A stretch of DNA of 64,000 nt. Source: Cyanoderma ruficeps (taxonomy: Eukaryota; Chordata; Aves; Passeriformes; Timaliidae). The notes beneath the pieces are model-generated. The model was not told the origin of the DNA. It searched no databases and worked only from the letters and a program-made list of their open reading frames with translations. Both the position numbers and the translations under genes were made by a program. Of the stretch, positions 11,222-22,996 are shown piece by piece. The stretch is taken from contig VZDJ01000063.1 of assembly GCA_008694505.1 (NCBI GenBank), positions 3,050,339 to 3,114,338 of the forward strand, written 5' to 3'. How positions within the stretch are numbered: the stretch's first letter is position 1; each line of letters opens with the position of its first letter.

Positions 11222-11372
11222 TCATTTAGGGTCAGACACTTGGTGATGATGCTGGTGTTGATTTTGGGGCTTCATTTAGGGTCAGACAGTTGATGGTTGT
11301 GCTGGTGCAGATTTCAGGGCTTCGTTTAGGGTCAGGCACTTGGTGGTTGTGCTGGTGCAGATTTTGGGGCTA
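11222..11372. repeat. Three-copy tandem repeat, ~54 bp
   Basis: Three successive units begin TTTAGGGTCAG (about 11226, 11276 and 11327) and continue with ACTTGGTGGTTGTGCTGGTG and GATTTTGGGGC with substitutions. It is a short minisatellite without coding content. Confidence 0.85.
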
Positions 11373-13515
11373 TCCCAGTGCTGAATGAAGGGAACTGTGC
11401 CCGTGGCTGCCAGCAGGGTCCTGAAGGATTCTGGAATGACAAACACAATATTCCGTGGTTGTGGAGAAAACCAGACTGGCACTACAGCTTCTCCTTTCTC
11501 CTGCTCTCCTCCAGACTCCCTAAATTTGCCTGTTTCAGGCACATTCTCTTCTCTTACTTGCAGCTAAACCAAGGACAGTCTGTAAGACCTAAACCCTAAA
11601 CCCTTTTCCTTACCTTTGGATATTTCGAGACCTCTGGCTGTGCCATCCCCGTGTCTGGTTTTGGGATTTGGCTTTGAAACCTCAATGGGAAACCCCCCAG
11701 TGATCCTGTATCCTGTGCAGCTGCCTGATGTGGTTCCTTTTCAGAGAATTATTCTGTCCCAGTTTCTTGTCAGCCCTGGGTTTGTGGGTGTTTCCCTGCT
11801 GCTGCTCTGGGGTGCTGCCCCGATGTGCCTGAGGGTTCTCCCGAGGTGCTGCATGGTCCAACTCTGGAATTCCAGCCCCAAAACCGGGGGTGGTGAGTCC
11901 CACGTGGTGTCTCCTGTCTGCAAACCCAGCAGAGCTGTTGTGTTTTTCAGCCTCTCCAGCTCCTGTGGAGGCAGAGTTTTATTTCTGTTCTCGGTTTTGT
12001 GCTGTTCCCAGCGCTCCTCACACCTGCCCACACCTCTCTGCATCCTCTTCCTCCCCTCCTCCCCAAGGAATTGTGATTTTATAGAGGCTGCTGACACCCG
12101 GCTGTCCAAACCAGGTGAAAACAGAGTGACAATTGTAAAGGAATGAAAATGTCCCGCGGCTGCAGCTGACAAGGGAAACTCGGGGCTGGAGGAGCTGGAG
12201 GTCTCAGATCTGCTCCCAGATGAGGCCGGGGGGAGAGATGGGTGCCCGTGCTGGGTTCAGGTTTTGGGTTCTGGGTTCTCTGGTGTTTTAGGCTTTTCTA
12301 CAATGTGAAAAATGAGGTTTACTTTTTTTGGTAAATTTTAAGAAATAGGTTTAATAAGAAATTAGACAATTGTGAAATACGACTAGGCCGGGTGACTTGG
12401 TGTTCAACCAAGTGCACGCTTTGCTATTTTAGAGGCCTTTTTAAAATACTTTTAAAAAATTGCATTACTTTGTTGCATATTCAAACTTTTCTACAAACTA
12501 ATTTTTATATTGGGAAATGGATTTTAAGAGGATTTTTAAAGCTTGGTAGAAGGCTCACATAGTGTGTACTTCTATGCAAACTTTGAGATGGAAAACGTTG
12601 ACCTAGAAATGTTATAGAACAGGAGAGATTGTTGAGAGAGAAATGGAACTGGGAATAAGTTGTAAATGATGGCTTTGCAAATAGACCAGATGTGTTCAGG
12701 AGAAGCATTCCTTCTAGTCAAAAAAAAGGAAAACCAACCAAACAAACACAAAACCCCCCAACCAACACCACTAAAGCAAAAATTCATTTGAGAAAACCTT
12801 TGGATCACAATAACGAGGATCAGATCCCTGCCTCAAGCGTTTGTTTGGCAGGCCTCTGACTGCACACCACCAGAGGTTTGCTCTATCCCAATTCTCCTTC
12901 AGTGAATAAAGTGTTTATTTGAACTTCTCTCTCAGTGAATAAAGTGGTAATTTGAAGTAACTCTTGTGAGAATGCAGGGCGGGTCAGGAAGGAGGGACTC
13001 ACCATAATTTATACATTAGCTTATGTGATGACACCACAGGAAAAACTCACTCCTGGAACCCTGCGCTGCTCTTTGTTACACTTTTAATTAACTCCAACGG
13101 ACAAATAGCCTCAAACATTAACAGATAATCTGTGTTGAAATGAAAGATTAATCGAGGAGCTGCTCTGGTGCTGTGCTGTGGAGCTGCAGAGTCCAGCTAA
13201 TGACTTACTCCTTGCTGGAGGGCGCAGTCCCAGGAGGGAGCACTGCTGGGTTAATATTCTTTTTGTACCCAAGTGATTAATGATCTCTCAGCTCCCAGGA
13301 TTTGCTGGCAGAGCATTTGTAAGCACCAGGAAGGCAGGGAGATGAGTGAGGAGTGCTTATTGCACCTGGAGTTCTTTCCAGAAACTCCCCCAGCACAATT
13401 AATTATTGCAAGGGAGGGCTCAAGTCCGATTAAGTGATGGGTCTAAAAGTGGCTGCTTCTAAAAGAGGATATGAATTTTAAGGTACATGGAGTGGGTGCT
13501 CTTCCTGTGGATATA
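11373..13515. other. Intergenic or intron-like DNA, no gene seen
   Basis: Includes an A/C-rich low-complexity patch at 12720-12775. No exon with consistent splice sites is recognised. The open frames around 11616-12172 on both strands overlap one another and are treated as chance. Confidence 0.5.
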
Positions 13516-13524
13516 AATACCTGT

Positions 13525-13830
13525 GGAATTAATATATGTGTGTATATATATACACACCTATGGAATTTTTCGTATATATTATATATTCAATATTTTATAT
13601 AGAATATATATTTTATATACAAATATATATTATATATATAGAAAAATACATATAGAAAAATATATAGAGACATACATAAGTGTATATATATAATATATTT
13701 TATATATATCTATGGATTATATATATAGTTCATATTCTATATTTTATGTAGAATATATATTTTTATATACAAACATATATAGAGAAAAAATATATAGACA
13801 TATATATAATTATATGTATTAGTAGAGTAA
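13525..13830. repeat. AT-rich microsatellite with internal duplication
   Basis: The stretch is dominated by TATA/ATAT dinucleotides. The motif TAGAATATATATTTT, then ATATACAAA, then a TATAGAAAAA block occurs near 13602-13660 and again near 13747-13795, so the array itself was duplicated at a spacing of about 150 bp. Confidence 0.9.
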
Positions 13831-16510
13831 CATACTACTGACCAGTAGTAACTTGTTCTAATCTGATGTTGCCACGTACATTTTGAAGGGGACAATTCCC
13901 CTTTTTACTTCCATGATATCGCTCAGGATAGACTTGGGCGGCTTCTGTCAATGCCACAGCCTTGCCCCCCAAGTCCGGAGAGCATTCCCTTTGCCTGCAA
14001 TCTGCCAAAGTTGCGCCCAGGAGGATTTGGTGACACAGCCTGGGCTTGGTGAGGGTTTGTGTCAGGGATTGTGCCCTTGCAGCAGTGACTGGCAGAACTG
14101 AAAGTGTGGTTTTGGTAGAATTCAGGCAGACCTGGCACTGTGGGGTTGGAGATGAGATGCTCAGGGTACCTGTGAAGCCAAAAATAGGAACTCTGTGCCC
14201 AGTAAATCTTCAGGCACAGGAACAGTCAGGCTGGAGGCTGATTTTTTGTTGTATGCAGCTCTAAGAGAATAAGAAATATGTTCACCCAAGGTGATTTCTT
14301 CCTCATGTGCTGAGAGCTTTCATTGACGTGTTTATGGCAAACAAAATGAGAAACTCACCCAAGCTATTTTTACTCCCCTGGCCCTTGCCTGACTGCTGCC
14401 TGTTCCCTTCCTCTACTCAGTTTGAGTCCTGTCCATTCCCTGTCCTTCCTTGGAAGCCGAGCACACCTTTCCTCACACTTGGAATGTGTTTGGTCTGCAT
14501 TTCCCTGCCAAGTGCAAACCCATTTTGTGTCACCAGTTTTTACCTGAAATTCCAGGGAGGGAAATGACAGCCCTGTTAGGCCTGGATCAGGACTGCCTTT
14601 CAGTGGTGCTGCTTTGTCCTAGAACTTATGGTCCTGATGTGTTTTTAATACTTTCCCTGTTTTACAGGTGAGGAAATGGGTGGAGAGAGCATTTAATTTG
14701 TGTAATTTCATGTTAAGGTGACCGGAGTCTGTTCTCTTTGGGGAGTGTGCCCTGCTTTTTGTGGATTCTCTTGGGATCTCGGGCTCTTCAGGAGCTCACA
14801 AAAAAAGTTAATTTAGTAATTCTTACCTGCTTCAGTGAGAGTCCTGAGATTTCACTCAAGAGGGAACAGAAATTGGATTTGCTGTAACCCCATTCTGAAT
14901 CTTCAGAGCATAAATACTGGTAACTACTGAGGGCCTAATTTAACTAAAGAGCAAGAGATTAGTGGGATTAGCAGAGATAAAAACGAAAATCTTGGTGACA
15001 GCAGCCTGCCCCAAACCCAACCCCTAAGCCAAATCAGGCAGGTTTGCCACCAGCCCTGCAGGGGAGAAGCTTTCAGGACGTGGTTTCACGGCCATGGCAG
15101 GTCTTTGATCATCACCCTTAGGAGGACTGGGGGACCCTGAGCTGGAAAAAGCCCTGGAAAAACAGGACACCTGGAAAAGTTGGGAAAGCAGGATGGAGAA
15201 AATGAGCAGCTCGTTCGTCCCAGCCATGTGAGTGTTTGCCTTTTTCCAGGGTTGTGGTAGGGCCGGCCCAGCCCTAAGGAAGATCGGGGAATAATGGCTT
15301 CTTTCCACAATCAGTTCCACCCTTTGTGCTGGGAAGTGGTTACAGAATAATCAGTTGCAGATCGCCAGGCTGGGAATTGCCGCTTTTATCTGGATACAGG
15401 TTTAACAAAATGCTTTTAATCCTTGTTTGTGTCTCAACCCACACACCTCGCCTACCTTTGCACCCTCCACTTGAGCTGTGTTGTGACTGAAAAAAACATC
15501 CACATAATTGTCTCGGTTCCTTTTTATTCCCTTTTTTCCCTGCTTCCCTCCCAGGAGACCTCCTCAAACAACTCCATTGGCTGGGTGATGTTTTATCTCA
15601 TGAGTCACCCAGCTCAGATGTACACATATAAACTTTTTATTCTGACCTAATTTATCAATTTCTCCTTGGCTCTTCCTGATTTTTTTTTCTTTCCCTGTTC
15701 AGCCATTATTCTTTTCCCCTCTAATATTTAACTTTTCCTGCCTCTGGGGTGCCCAGTAATTAATTAGGATTTCACACTTTGGTTTCTGAGTCTTAGGAGT
15801 TATGGGCTGGCAAGGTAAAATCAATAGAGTAGAACCAAATTCCTCAGGCCAAGGTAATTTTTGAAGCCAAATTCCTTGATCCTGGTGGTAAATTTGGCCT
15901 CTTTCTTGTCACTTTCAGCAGCAGAATCAATTATCAAATCTGAGATCTTTTCCCCTGACTTTCATTTTAGTCTCTACCTTTCTCTTTTACAGGATAGGGG
16001 AACCAATATGGGACATTTCCCTTTAATCTCATCTGAACTGAACATCTGCTCTTCCTTGCCTTTGCAGGGAAAGCTCTGGGGATCTAGGCTGGAGAGAGGA
16101 GGGGGAAATCTAATTCTTTAGTCTTAGAGCAGCCTAAGCGTTGAAAGAATCCTCCCCTGTGCCACAAGAAAGGGAAAGTTAAAGAAATGGTGTGTGCAGA
16201 GGCTCTGGCCTACCTTGGTAGCCTGACAGAAGCTTCTAATTTTATTTTAATGAGACCTTGGGGTGCAGAGGGAGCTGAAGCTGATCTCCCACTTAACAAA
16301 TGTGGGCGAGAGGAAAACAAGGCCGTGTCCCTAAAGCTTCTGGCTCCAAACTTGTGTGAGGCAGTGCTGCCCTGGGCTGGGAATGTTCCAGCCTCTGCCC
16401 TGGTAGATCACTTTCCACCCATGGCTTTTGGCTGATTTTGAGCTGCCTGTGGCACGTCAGATCTGGAAATGCTCCGTCCCCATCTGCACCAAGCGCTGCC
16501 CCTGAGAGGA
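13831..16510. other. Intergenic or intron-like DNA, no gene seen
   Basis: No exon with consistent splice structure, repeat array or recognisable transposon is seen. The open frames are short and overlap antisense. Confidence 0.45.
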
Positions 16511-16516
16511 GACCTC

Positions 16517-16800
16517 AGAGAGCTCAGGGGTCTTTGTGCTCCTTTTCCAAACCTTCAGGGAGCTCAGGGGGAACTTTGTGCTTCCTCTCCAAACCTCAGA
16601 GACCCCAGGGGTGACCTTGTGCTCCTTTTCCAAACCCTCAGAGATCTCAGGAGTCTCTGTGCTCCCTCTCCAAACCCTCAGAGGTCTCAAGGGTGACTTT
16701 GTGCTCCTTTTCCTAACTTTCAGGGAGCTCAGGGGTTTTTGTGCTCCTTTTCCACAGCCTCAGAGAGTTCAGGGACACTTTGTGCTCCCTCTCCGAGCCC
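16517..16800. repeat. Seven-copy minisatellite, ~41 bp
   Basis: Seven imperfect units follow the consensus GAGCTCAGGGGT, then TTTGTGCTCCTTTTCCAAAC, then CCTCA. Starts fall near 16517, 16557, 16598, 16640, 16680, 16722 and 16762. Frames on both strands remain open over parts of it, but this is repeat-driven. Confidence 0.92.
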
Positions 16801-17171
16801 TTCCTGGCTGGGTAAGCAGCTCAGGCCAGCTGGATGTTTACTATTTGTGCAGATAAACCGTTTATCTCCTAAGGTGCCACTGAGGAAGGGCCAGGCCCTC
16901 AGGAGTCATTCACATTTGAAAGTGTGAGGCCCTACCCGGGACAGGAGCTCCTTGTCACAAACCTGGCACTGTCCCAGTGCTGGTGACATCCCTGGATTTG
17001 TCACTGGGGGGGATGGACAGAGGAATTCCCCAGGGAACAGCACATCCGAAATAAAAAGGAGCTTTTTAATCTCATTAGTGGTTCTGTGCCGGGCTGTTGT
17101 GTTCTTCCAGGGGAGTGCTCTTGTAGCAGAGCACAGTTGATTTGGATTGCAGCTGGAGGTTGCCTTGCACC

Positions 17172-17234
17172 TATATATATATGTGTGTATATATATANTA
17201 TATGTATATATATGTATATATATGTGTGTGTGTG
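17172..17234. repeat. TA/TG microsatellite containing an N
   Basis: TATATA tracts with GTGTG interruptions. The N at about 17198 marks an unresolved base in the assembly. Confidence 0.95.
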
Positions 17235-17239
17235 TCCTA

Positions 17240-18240
17240 CAACGACACCCCACTCCTCCTCACCACCCGAGGCAGCTCTGCTGGGATCACAGGAGCTGCT
17301 CTTCCAAGCACCAGCGCTGGCAGGGATTTGCTTTTTAATATTCCCCCGCGGGGTTCTGTCCCTGCCAGGCTGGGCTTTGTGTGGCCTCATCCTTCCATTC
17401 ATCGCCTGCTCTGGCTGGAATTCCCGAAAGTGAGAGTGAGCCCAGCAGCCAGGTGGATTCCTGGCAGTGTTTTATGGGCTGTGAAGAACAAAACGTGTGT
17501 GTGAGCCAGATAAGGGACATGTGCCCAGCTCTGCTTCCTACAGGCGCTGCTGCTGAAGGCAGAAATGATTCAAAAATAGTTCTGAGTGCTGTTCCTAACT
17601 TGATTATATCTCAGACTTGTTGAGAGGCAGCTAACAGCAAACAAAGCCTCTTGAGTTTGGGTGTGAAAGGGGAGATGGCTCAAGATCTGTTTAAACACTG
17701 AGTGCTCAGTTTAAACATGGGAAGGTTTGGACTGGCACTGTGAGGACAGCACAGAAACCTTCTGGATGTTTAAAATGCACAGTTGGAGAGGCTTTTGCTA
17801 AAGCTGATGTCCTTAGGTACCATGGCTCAAACTCCAGGCCCTTGAAACCCATTCCTAACACAGAGCTGCTGTTTATTTCTGAATGCATCTTGGTTTTCAC
17901 ATTTATTTCTGGGATCCTGCAGTGGCTGCTTGAAGCTGGTTGTGTTTCAGAGCTCTCCAAGCAGGCCTTTTGCAGCTCCCCTTGCTCCATTTATGAGGCT
18001 TTGATGGGGAGCAGGAATGGAAAGAGTCAGCCTGTCGTTCCTCTGTGGTGTTTATTGATGGCTTTTATTTCTCCTGTTAGTCAGTGAGGCCCTAAACAAA
18101 ATTATTCTGGGATTAAATTATTATTTGAATGCCAAGTGTAATTACAGCTGAGATGATCTTCTTACTAATGCTCTGCTCTCTCTGGAGACATCCTCTCTTC
18201 CTGAAGGGTGGGCAAGAACTGAGACCTGCTGGATGCCAAA
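17240..18240. other. No gene seen
   Basis: Ordinary-composition sequence without splice-bounded open frames or known repeats. Confidence 0.45.
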
Positions 18241-18247
18241 ACCTATG

Positions 18248-18555
18248 AGCCCTGCCCACCAGGGAGTGTTTTCTTTTGCTTTTTATGAGATGTGATAAAA
18301 CTTTACATAAATGAATGACTTTATATAAAAATGAACGACATTTTTATATAAATGACTTGTGGCTGAAGGGACTCTTTGGGGTATGGCAGTAATTGAGCCT
18401 CTAGTTTTTGGCATAAACCCTGCCCACCAGGGAGTGTTTTCTTTTGCTTTCTTTGAGATGTGATAAAACTTTACATAAAACTCTGTGATTTGTGGCTAAA
18501 GGGATTATTTGGGGTATGGCAGTAAATGAGTCTCTGATTTCTGGCACAAACCTTG
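18248..18555. repeat. Tandem duplication, ~165-180 bp
   Basis: CCCTGCCCACCAGGGAGTGT, then TTTCTTTTGCTTT and GAGATGTGATAAAACTTTAC, starts near 18251 and again near 18419. Each copy ends with a TTTGGGGTATGGCAGTAA block. The first copy has an extra ATGAATGACTTTATATAAAA-like insertion. A smaller 37-bp duplication (GGGTTTACAGCAGCATTTTG) follows at 18587-18662. Confidence 0.9.
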
Positions 18556-18664
18556 CAGGAGGGCTCAGGTGAGCTCAGTGCAGCTGGGGTTTACAGCAGC
18601 ATTTTGGGAGTCAGCATCTCCTGGGTTTACAGCAGCATTTTGGGAGTCAGGATCTCCTGGGTTA

Positions 18665-21600
18665 TTCCCCTCTGAAGATGAGTGTTGGTAACTGAAGGGA
18701 TGATTTTGCACAACTCTGGGCTCAGAGCAGATGCTGCTGGGTTCTTTTTGGAATAAAATGGCTTGATGAAATCCAGAAATTCACATCTCTGTGTCCTGTC
18801 CCTTGTTGCTGTGGCAGCTGGTGGGCTGCCAGCTCTGCTTCCTCAGTAAAAACCTCACTGTTTATAAAACCTGTGAAGTGGCTTTTATTTAATGAGCGTA
18901 TTCCAGTACTCATAAATCTGATGTATTAGTGCCAGGAGTGGGATTGTGCTGGCTGTAGAACTCCCAGGGAGGGCTTGAATCTGATTTTAGAAGGAGAATT
19001 GAGCATCTTCATTTGCTGCATGGGCTGGGAAGAGCGAGGATGGCAAAAAACATCTCTGTGGTGGGCAAAGAAAGCACAGGACTGCTGGGTCTGTTCTTGC
19101 AGAGCTTTAACAACTTGGCAGAGGCATCTTAAAAGTCACTTCAGTGATCACCTCCAGGAATAAGGGGAGTTTTTGAAGGGTTCTGATCCTTTAGGTGTCC
19201 TCCCCATGGGTTTACACATTGCTTTCCTTTTTCCATTGGCTTCTGGCTCCCTCCAGACTCAAGAGGGAGAAGCAAAGTGATCACAGCAACATCCAAATCC
19301 ATGTTAATAGTTTTACTATGAGCATGCTCAAAGATCTGTGCTGCGGGTGCGTTGAAATGTGAAAATAAACGAGGCAGAGTTTTGTTGGTGGCAAAAAAAA
19401 ATTTAAGAAAAAAAGAAAAAAGCTTCTCTGAGTAACAGCTTGGGGTGCTCAAATCCAAATGTGCTGCTTCCAAAATGTCGTGAAATGTGTGTGTAGCATT
19501 TGACTGTCTGTGTGCCATCTGTGTGTTTGCTGGGAGAGCTCTGCAGAACCTGCTAATCGTTATTGTGTGTTGTTCCTTTCCTCAGCACCCTTGGACCCCA
19601 AGCAGAATTCCTGAGATGATTTTTTTTTTCTTTACTCTTAGGGGGGTTGGTTCAGCTGATTGTTCTGTTTTACTGGAACTCTGATCTGAGCAGGAAACTA
19701 AGTCAGGAACTCCTACACCTCCCTGAGTGTTTTGGATTAAGGAATGAGCCCATTGAAAAAAAAAAGCCAAAGGTTCTCATTCAAAGGGGAGAGCTCAGGC
19801 TTTACAACATGAGCAACAAAAGATGTGAGTTCATGTATCAGCATCAGAGGGAAATGGAAATAATAAAGTGATTGAAGGAGAGAAATGGGAGATAACTCGG
19901 TGTGGCAGTCTGGAGAAGATGGATTTACAGCAGAACAAATAAACACCCCCATGGTCTGTCGAGGCCATTCAGGGTTGGAAAGGCAGCCCTGAGGGGTGGC
20001 TGCTCTTCCTGGGCTGGAATTCTGATTGTCACTGCAAACCTGGGGACAGTGTCCCCCGCTTGTGCTTCTGAGCTGCCACCTCCGTGGTGAAAACGGCATT
20101 TTAATGGTAATTGTGCAATTGAATGATCAAACACTTGGGATTGCAGTGCTAGCCCAAGGAACACGGGCAACAAACTGATACATCTGGAATAAAATGGGGG
20201 GTTTCCCCTTAGGAGAACTGGGTGTGTCTCAGCGGTCAAAGCACTGGCTGGGAGGGAGATCAAGCCGTGGAATACAAATCCTGTGCTTTTGACACTGGGA
20301 GGAAAAAAGAGGATTTTGTATCTATGTTTGTTTCCAAAGAAACATTGGAAGGTGTTTTCTGACAGCAGAACTTTGTGTGAGGTCCCCTCCAGTGCTCAGC
20401 TCTGGGGTTTGTCCTAAACACTGAATTTCACCTTGGTGAAGATTTACATTTATGTCGACAAATTATCTTAAATTTTCAGGAGCAGATGGGCACAAATACT
20501 TGGGAAAGGAATCTCCTGCTGAGGACTGGGGCAGAGTAAACAATGCTTTAATTGTTTTAAATTCTTCTCCGTTTAAAGCCACTTCATGACTTTGAGTTTT
20601 ACAAGCTCCGGGAAAAAAACGGGAAAAGGGTTTGGTGATCAAAGTTCACTCGAGCTGGAGAATCTGAAACATCCCACCAGGGAAAATGTTTCTTTAACTC
20701 CTCTAAGTGTGTCAAGGAGAGGAGCACAACAGCCCAAGAGCTGGGAATGTTTTCCAGCTTTCTCTGGAGGACACTGATATCCCTCCTGCGTGTTTATCCA
20801 AAAAAATAAAAATCCCGTGGCTCTGTGATTGGCAGGCCAAGATAAGCGAGGCTTGTTTGTGTTTGGGAGATGTGAGAGGAGCTCAGGTACCTCCTGCAGC
20901 TGCTCACAGCAGGGCTGGCTCTGGGAGGGGTTTGCTCAGAATTGATTCGTCTGACAAATTTATTCCTGGGGATGACTCCGGCTCCTGATTAAAACTGTTT
21001 GCCTCAAGGAAACCAAGTGCTCCACGATTTAATGGCTGGAAAGTGTAAAATCCCGAGTCTAGTTCTTGCTGTAGCAACGCTGATCCTTAATTTAAAGCTC
21101 AGCTTTGATTCCCTTCACGAGCATATGGTGAAAACCAATTCCGAGTTGCTCAATGAAAAAAATCCTGGAATTTTGATGGCTCTCTTCCAGTAAAATGCTA
21201 ATTTGCCTTTTGGGTTTGTGACGCCTTTTCCCCACAGTTTTTTTTTAAACTTTTTGCAGTGGAGAATGCAGAATTTTCCAGCTGTAAGGAGCAAACCTGG
21301 CTGGAGAGATGGGCTAAAAAACTGGATATGCTGAAGAGACAAGTGAGGCTATTCCTGAGCCTTGGAGAGAGGGGAATTTTATTTATAAAGTGTTCTGTGA
21401 TTTAGGTTTTGGCAGGCAGTGGGGGGAATGTGAAACCGAGCCGGGCAGGAAGAGGTTTGAGAGTTGTGTGGTGTAAGATTGCAAAAACATGAAATAGCAG
21501 GGGTTGGAAAGCTGGAAAGGGGCAGGGCAGGAAGTTTGTGCGCCCTGGAATTCTGGTGCTGTTACGGAGAAGCTTCGCCTGACATTAACTCCATGAAAAA

Positions 21601-22605
21601 GAAGAACAGCTCCTGTGGAGCCTGGCTGGCTGTGAGCTGAGGGTCTGTGGTTTCATAATATTCCCCAAGCTCAGGGTTGTGTCCTCCAGCTGGAAGGGCT
21701 CCTGTGAATCCCCAAATCCATGTTTGGATACAGAACTCTTTTCAGGGAAATATAACCTGAGAGAAAGAGTGGAAAAGGGAAATAGAATGGGAAAAGAATG
21801 AGGAGAAAAGACTGGAATTACAACATGTGTCTGTAACTCAGAACCTTTTATAACCACACAAAATGTTCCATAGTGCTAAAGCAGCCAAATGCTGCAAAAG
21901 CTCTTTTTTATTTCATTTCTGGAAGGATTTTTCAGGCACTCCCACATCTGTTTGGATGATTCCTGTGCTTCCCTTACCCTCATCAAAGCTTCATGAATGA
22001 AGCAGGCAGTGGCTGGGACCAGCTGGGGAAGGGGAGCTGCAGATAACCAGCTGCTCTGATAGTTTCAATAAACAGCATTAAATAATTTGTCTGCGGTTAG
22101 TGAACTAGCACGTGCTGATTAAGGATTAGATTTGACTCATTTGCTGGAGGTTCCTGATCTATTTAAATGCTTTTTTCACCATGAGAGAGCAGATATGTTT
22201 TCCCTCAGAGTGCCATTGAGGGAGCTCAGGGTAACAGCGTCAGACTGAGATGTTGAGGGTGGCTGACTCCTGGCCTCGGTGGCTTTGGCACTATCCAACA
22301 ATAACATGCAGGGTTGTGGTTTAATCTTCTGGTTTATGCAGCAAATGGCAATTTCCAGAAGGTTCCTGTTCCAGAGCCTGCCTTTCTAACATCCCCTTAA
22401 AGAATAAATGCTGTGTTTTTCCACAGAGGCTGATCTGGTGATATTTGTAGACAAGTGGGATGAAAATTTACCACGAACATCTCAACTTCCTTTCAGAGCA
22501 GGCTGGAACCAGTCAGGGCTGTGGGGTGAACTGACTTGTCCCAATCCCAACCCTTTTTAGCTTGGATCACCTCTGATTTGTGCCAGGCTGCTCTCAGGTT
22601 TAGGG
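18665..22605. other. Intergenic or intron-like DNA, no gene seen
   Basis: No supported exon, RNA gene or transposon. Several A- or T-runs (19395-19425, 19619-19630, 21240-21247) sit in otherwise ordinary sequence. Confidence 0.45.
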
Positions 22606-22607
22606 GT

Positions 22608-22996
22608 GGTGTTTGTGGGGTCCTTTAGCCATGAGGGCAGGTGTTTGTGGACTGTTTTAGCCATGAGGGAAGGTGTTTGTGGAGTGTTTTAGCTGTGTGG
22701 GCAGGTATTTGTGGGGTGTTTTAGCCATGAGGGGCAGGTTTTGTTTGTGGGGTGTTTTAGCCATGAGGGCAGGCATTTTTTGTGGGATATTTTAGCCATG
22801 AGGGCAAGCATTTGTGGGGTGTTTTAGCCACATGGACAGGCATTTGTGGGATATTTTAGCCATGAGGGGAAGCATTTGTGGGGTGTTTTAGCTACAAGGA
22901 CAGGCATTTGTGGGGTGTTTTAGCCATGAGGGCAGGTGTTTGTTTGTGGGATGTTCTAGCCATGTGGGCAGGTGTTTGTTGGGTATTTTAGCCACT
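22608..22996. repeat. Twelve-copy minisatellite, ~34 bp
   Basis: Units follow TGTTTGTGGGGTGTTTTAGC, then CATGAGGGCAGG. I count twelve TTTTAGC/TTCTAGC cores between 22626 and 22990. Units differ by small indels (TGTTTGTTTG and TTTTTTG variants), so no reading frame is kept. The array is absent from flanking sequence. Confidence 0.93.

Noticed and set aside
11586..11604. Telomere-like CCTAAACCCTAAACCC
   Set aside because: Only two units, and the period is 7 (plant-type CCCTAAA), not the vertebrate CCCTAA; it is most likely chance.
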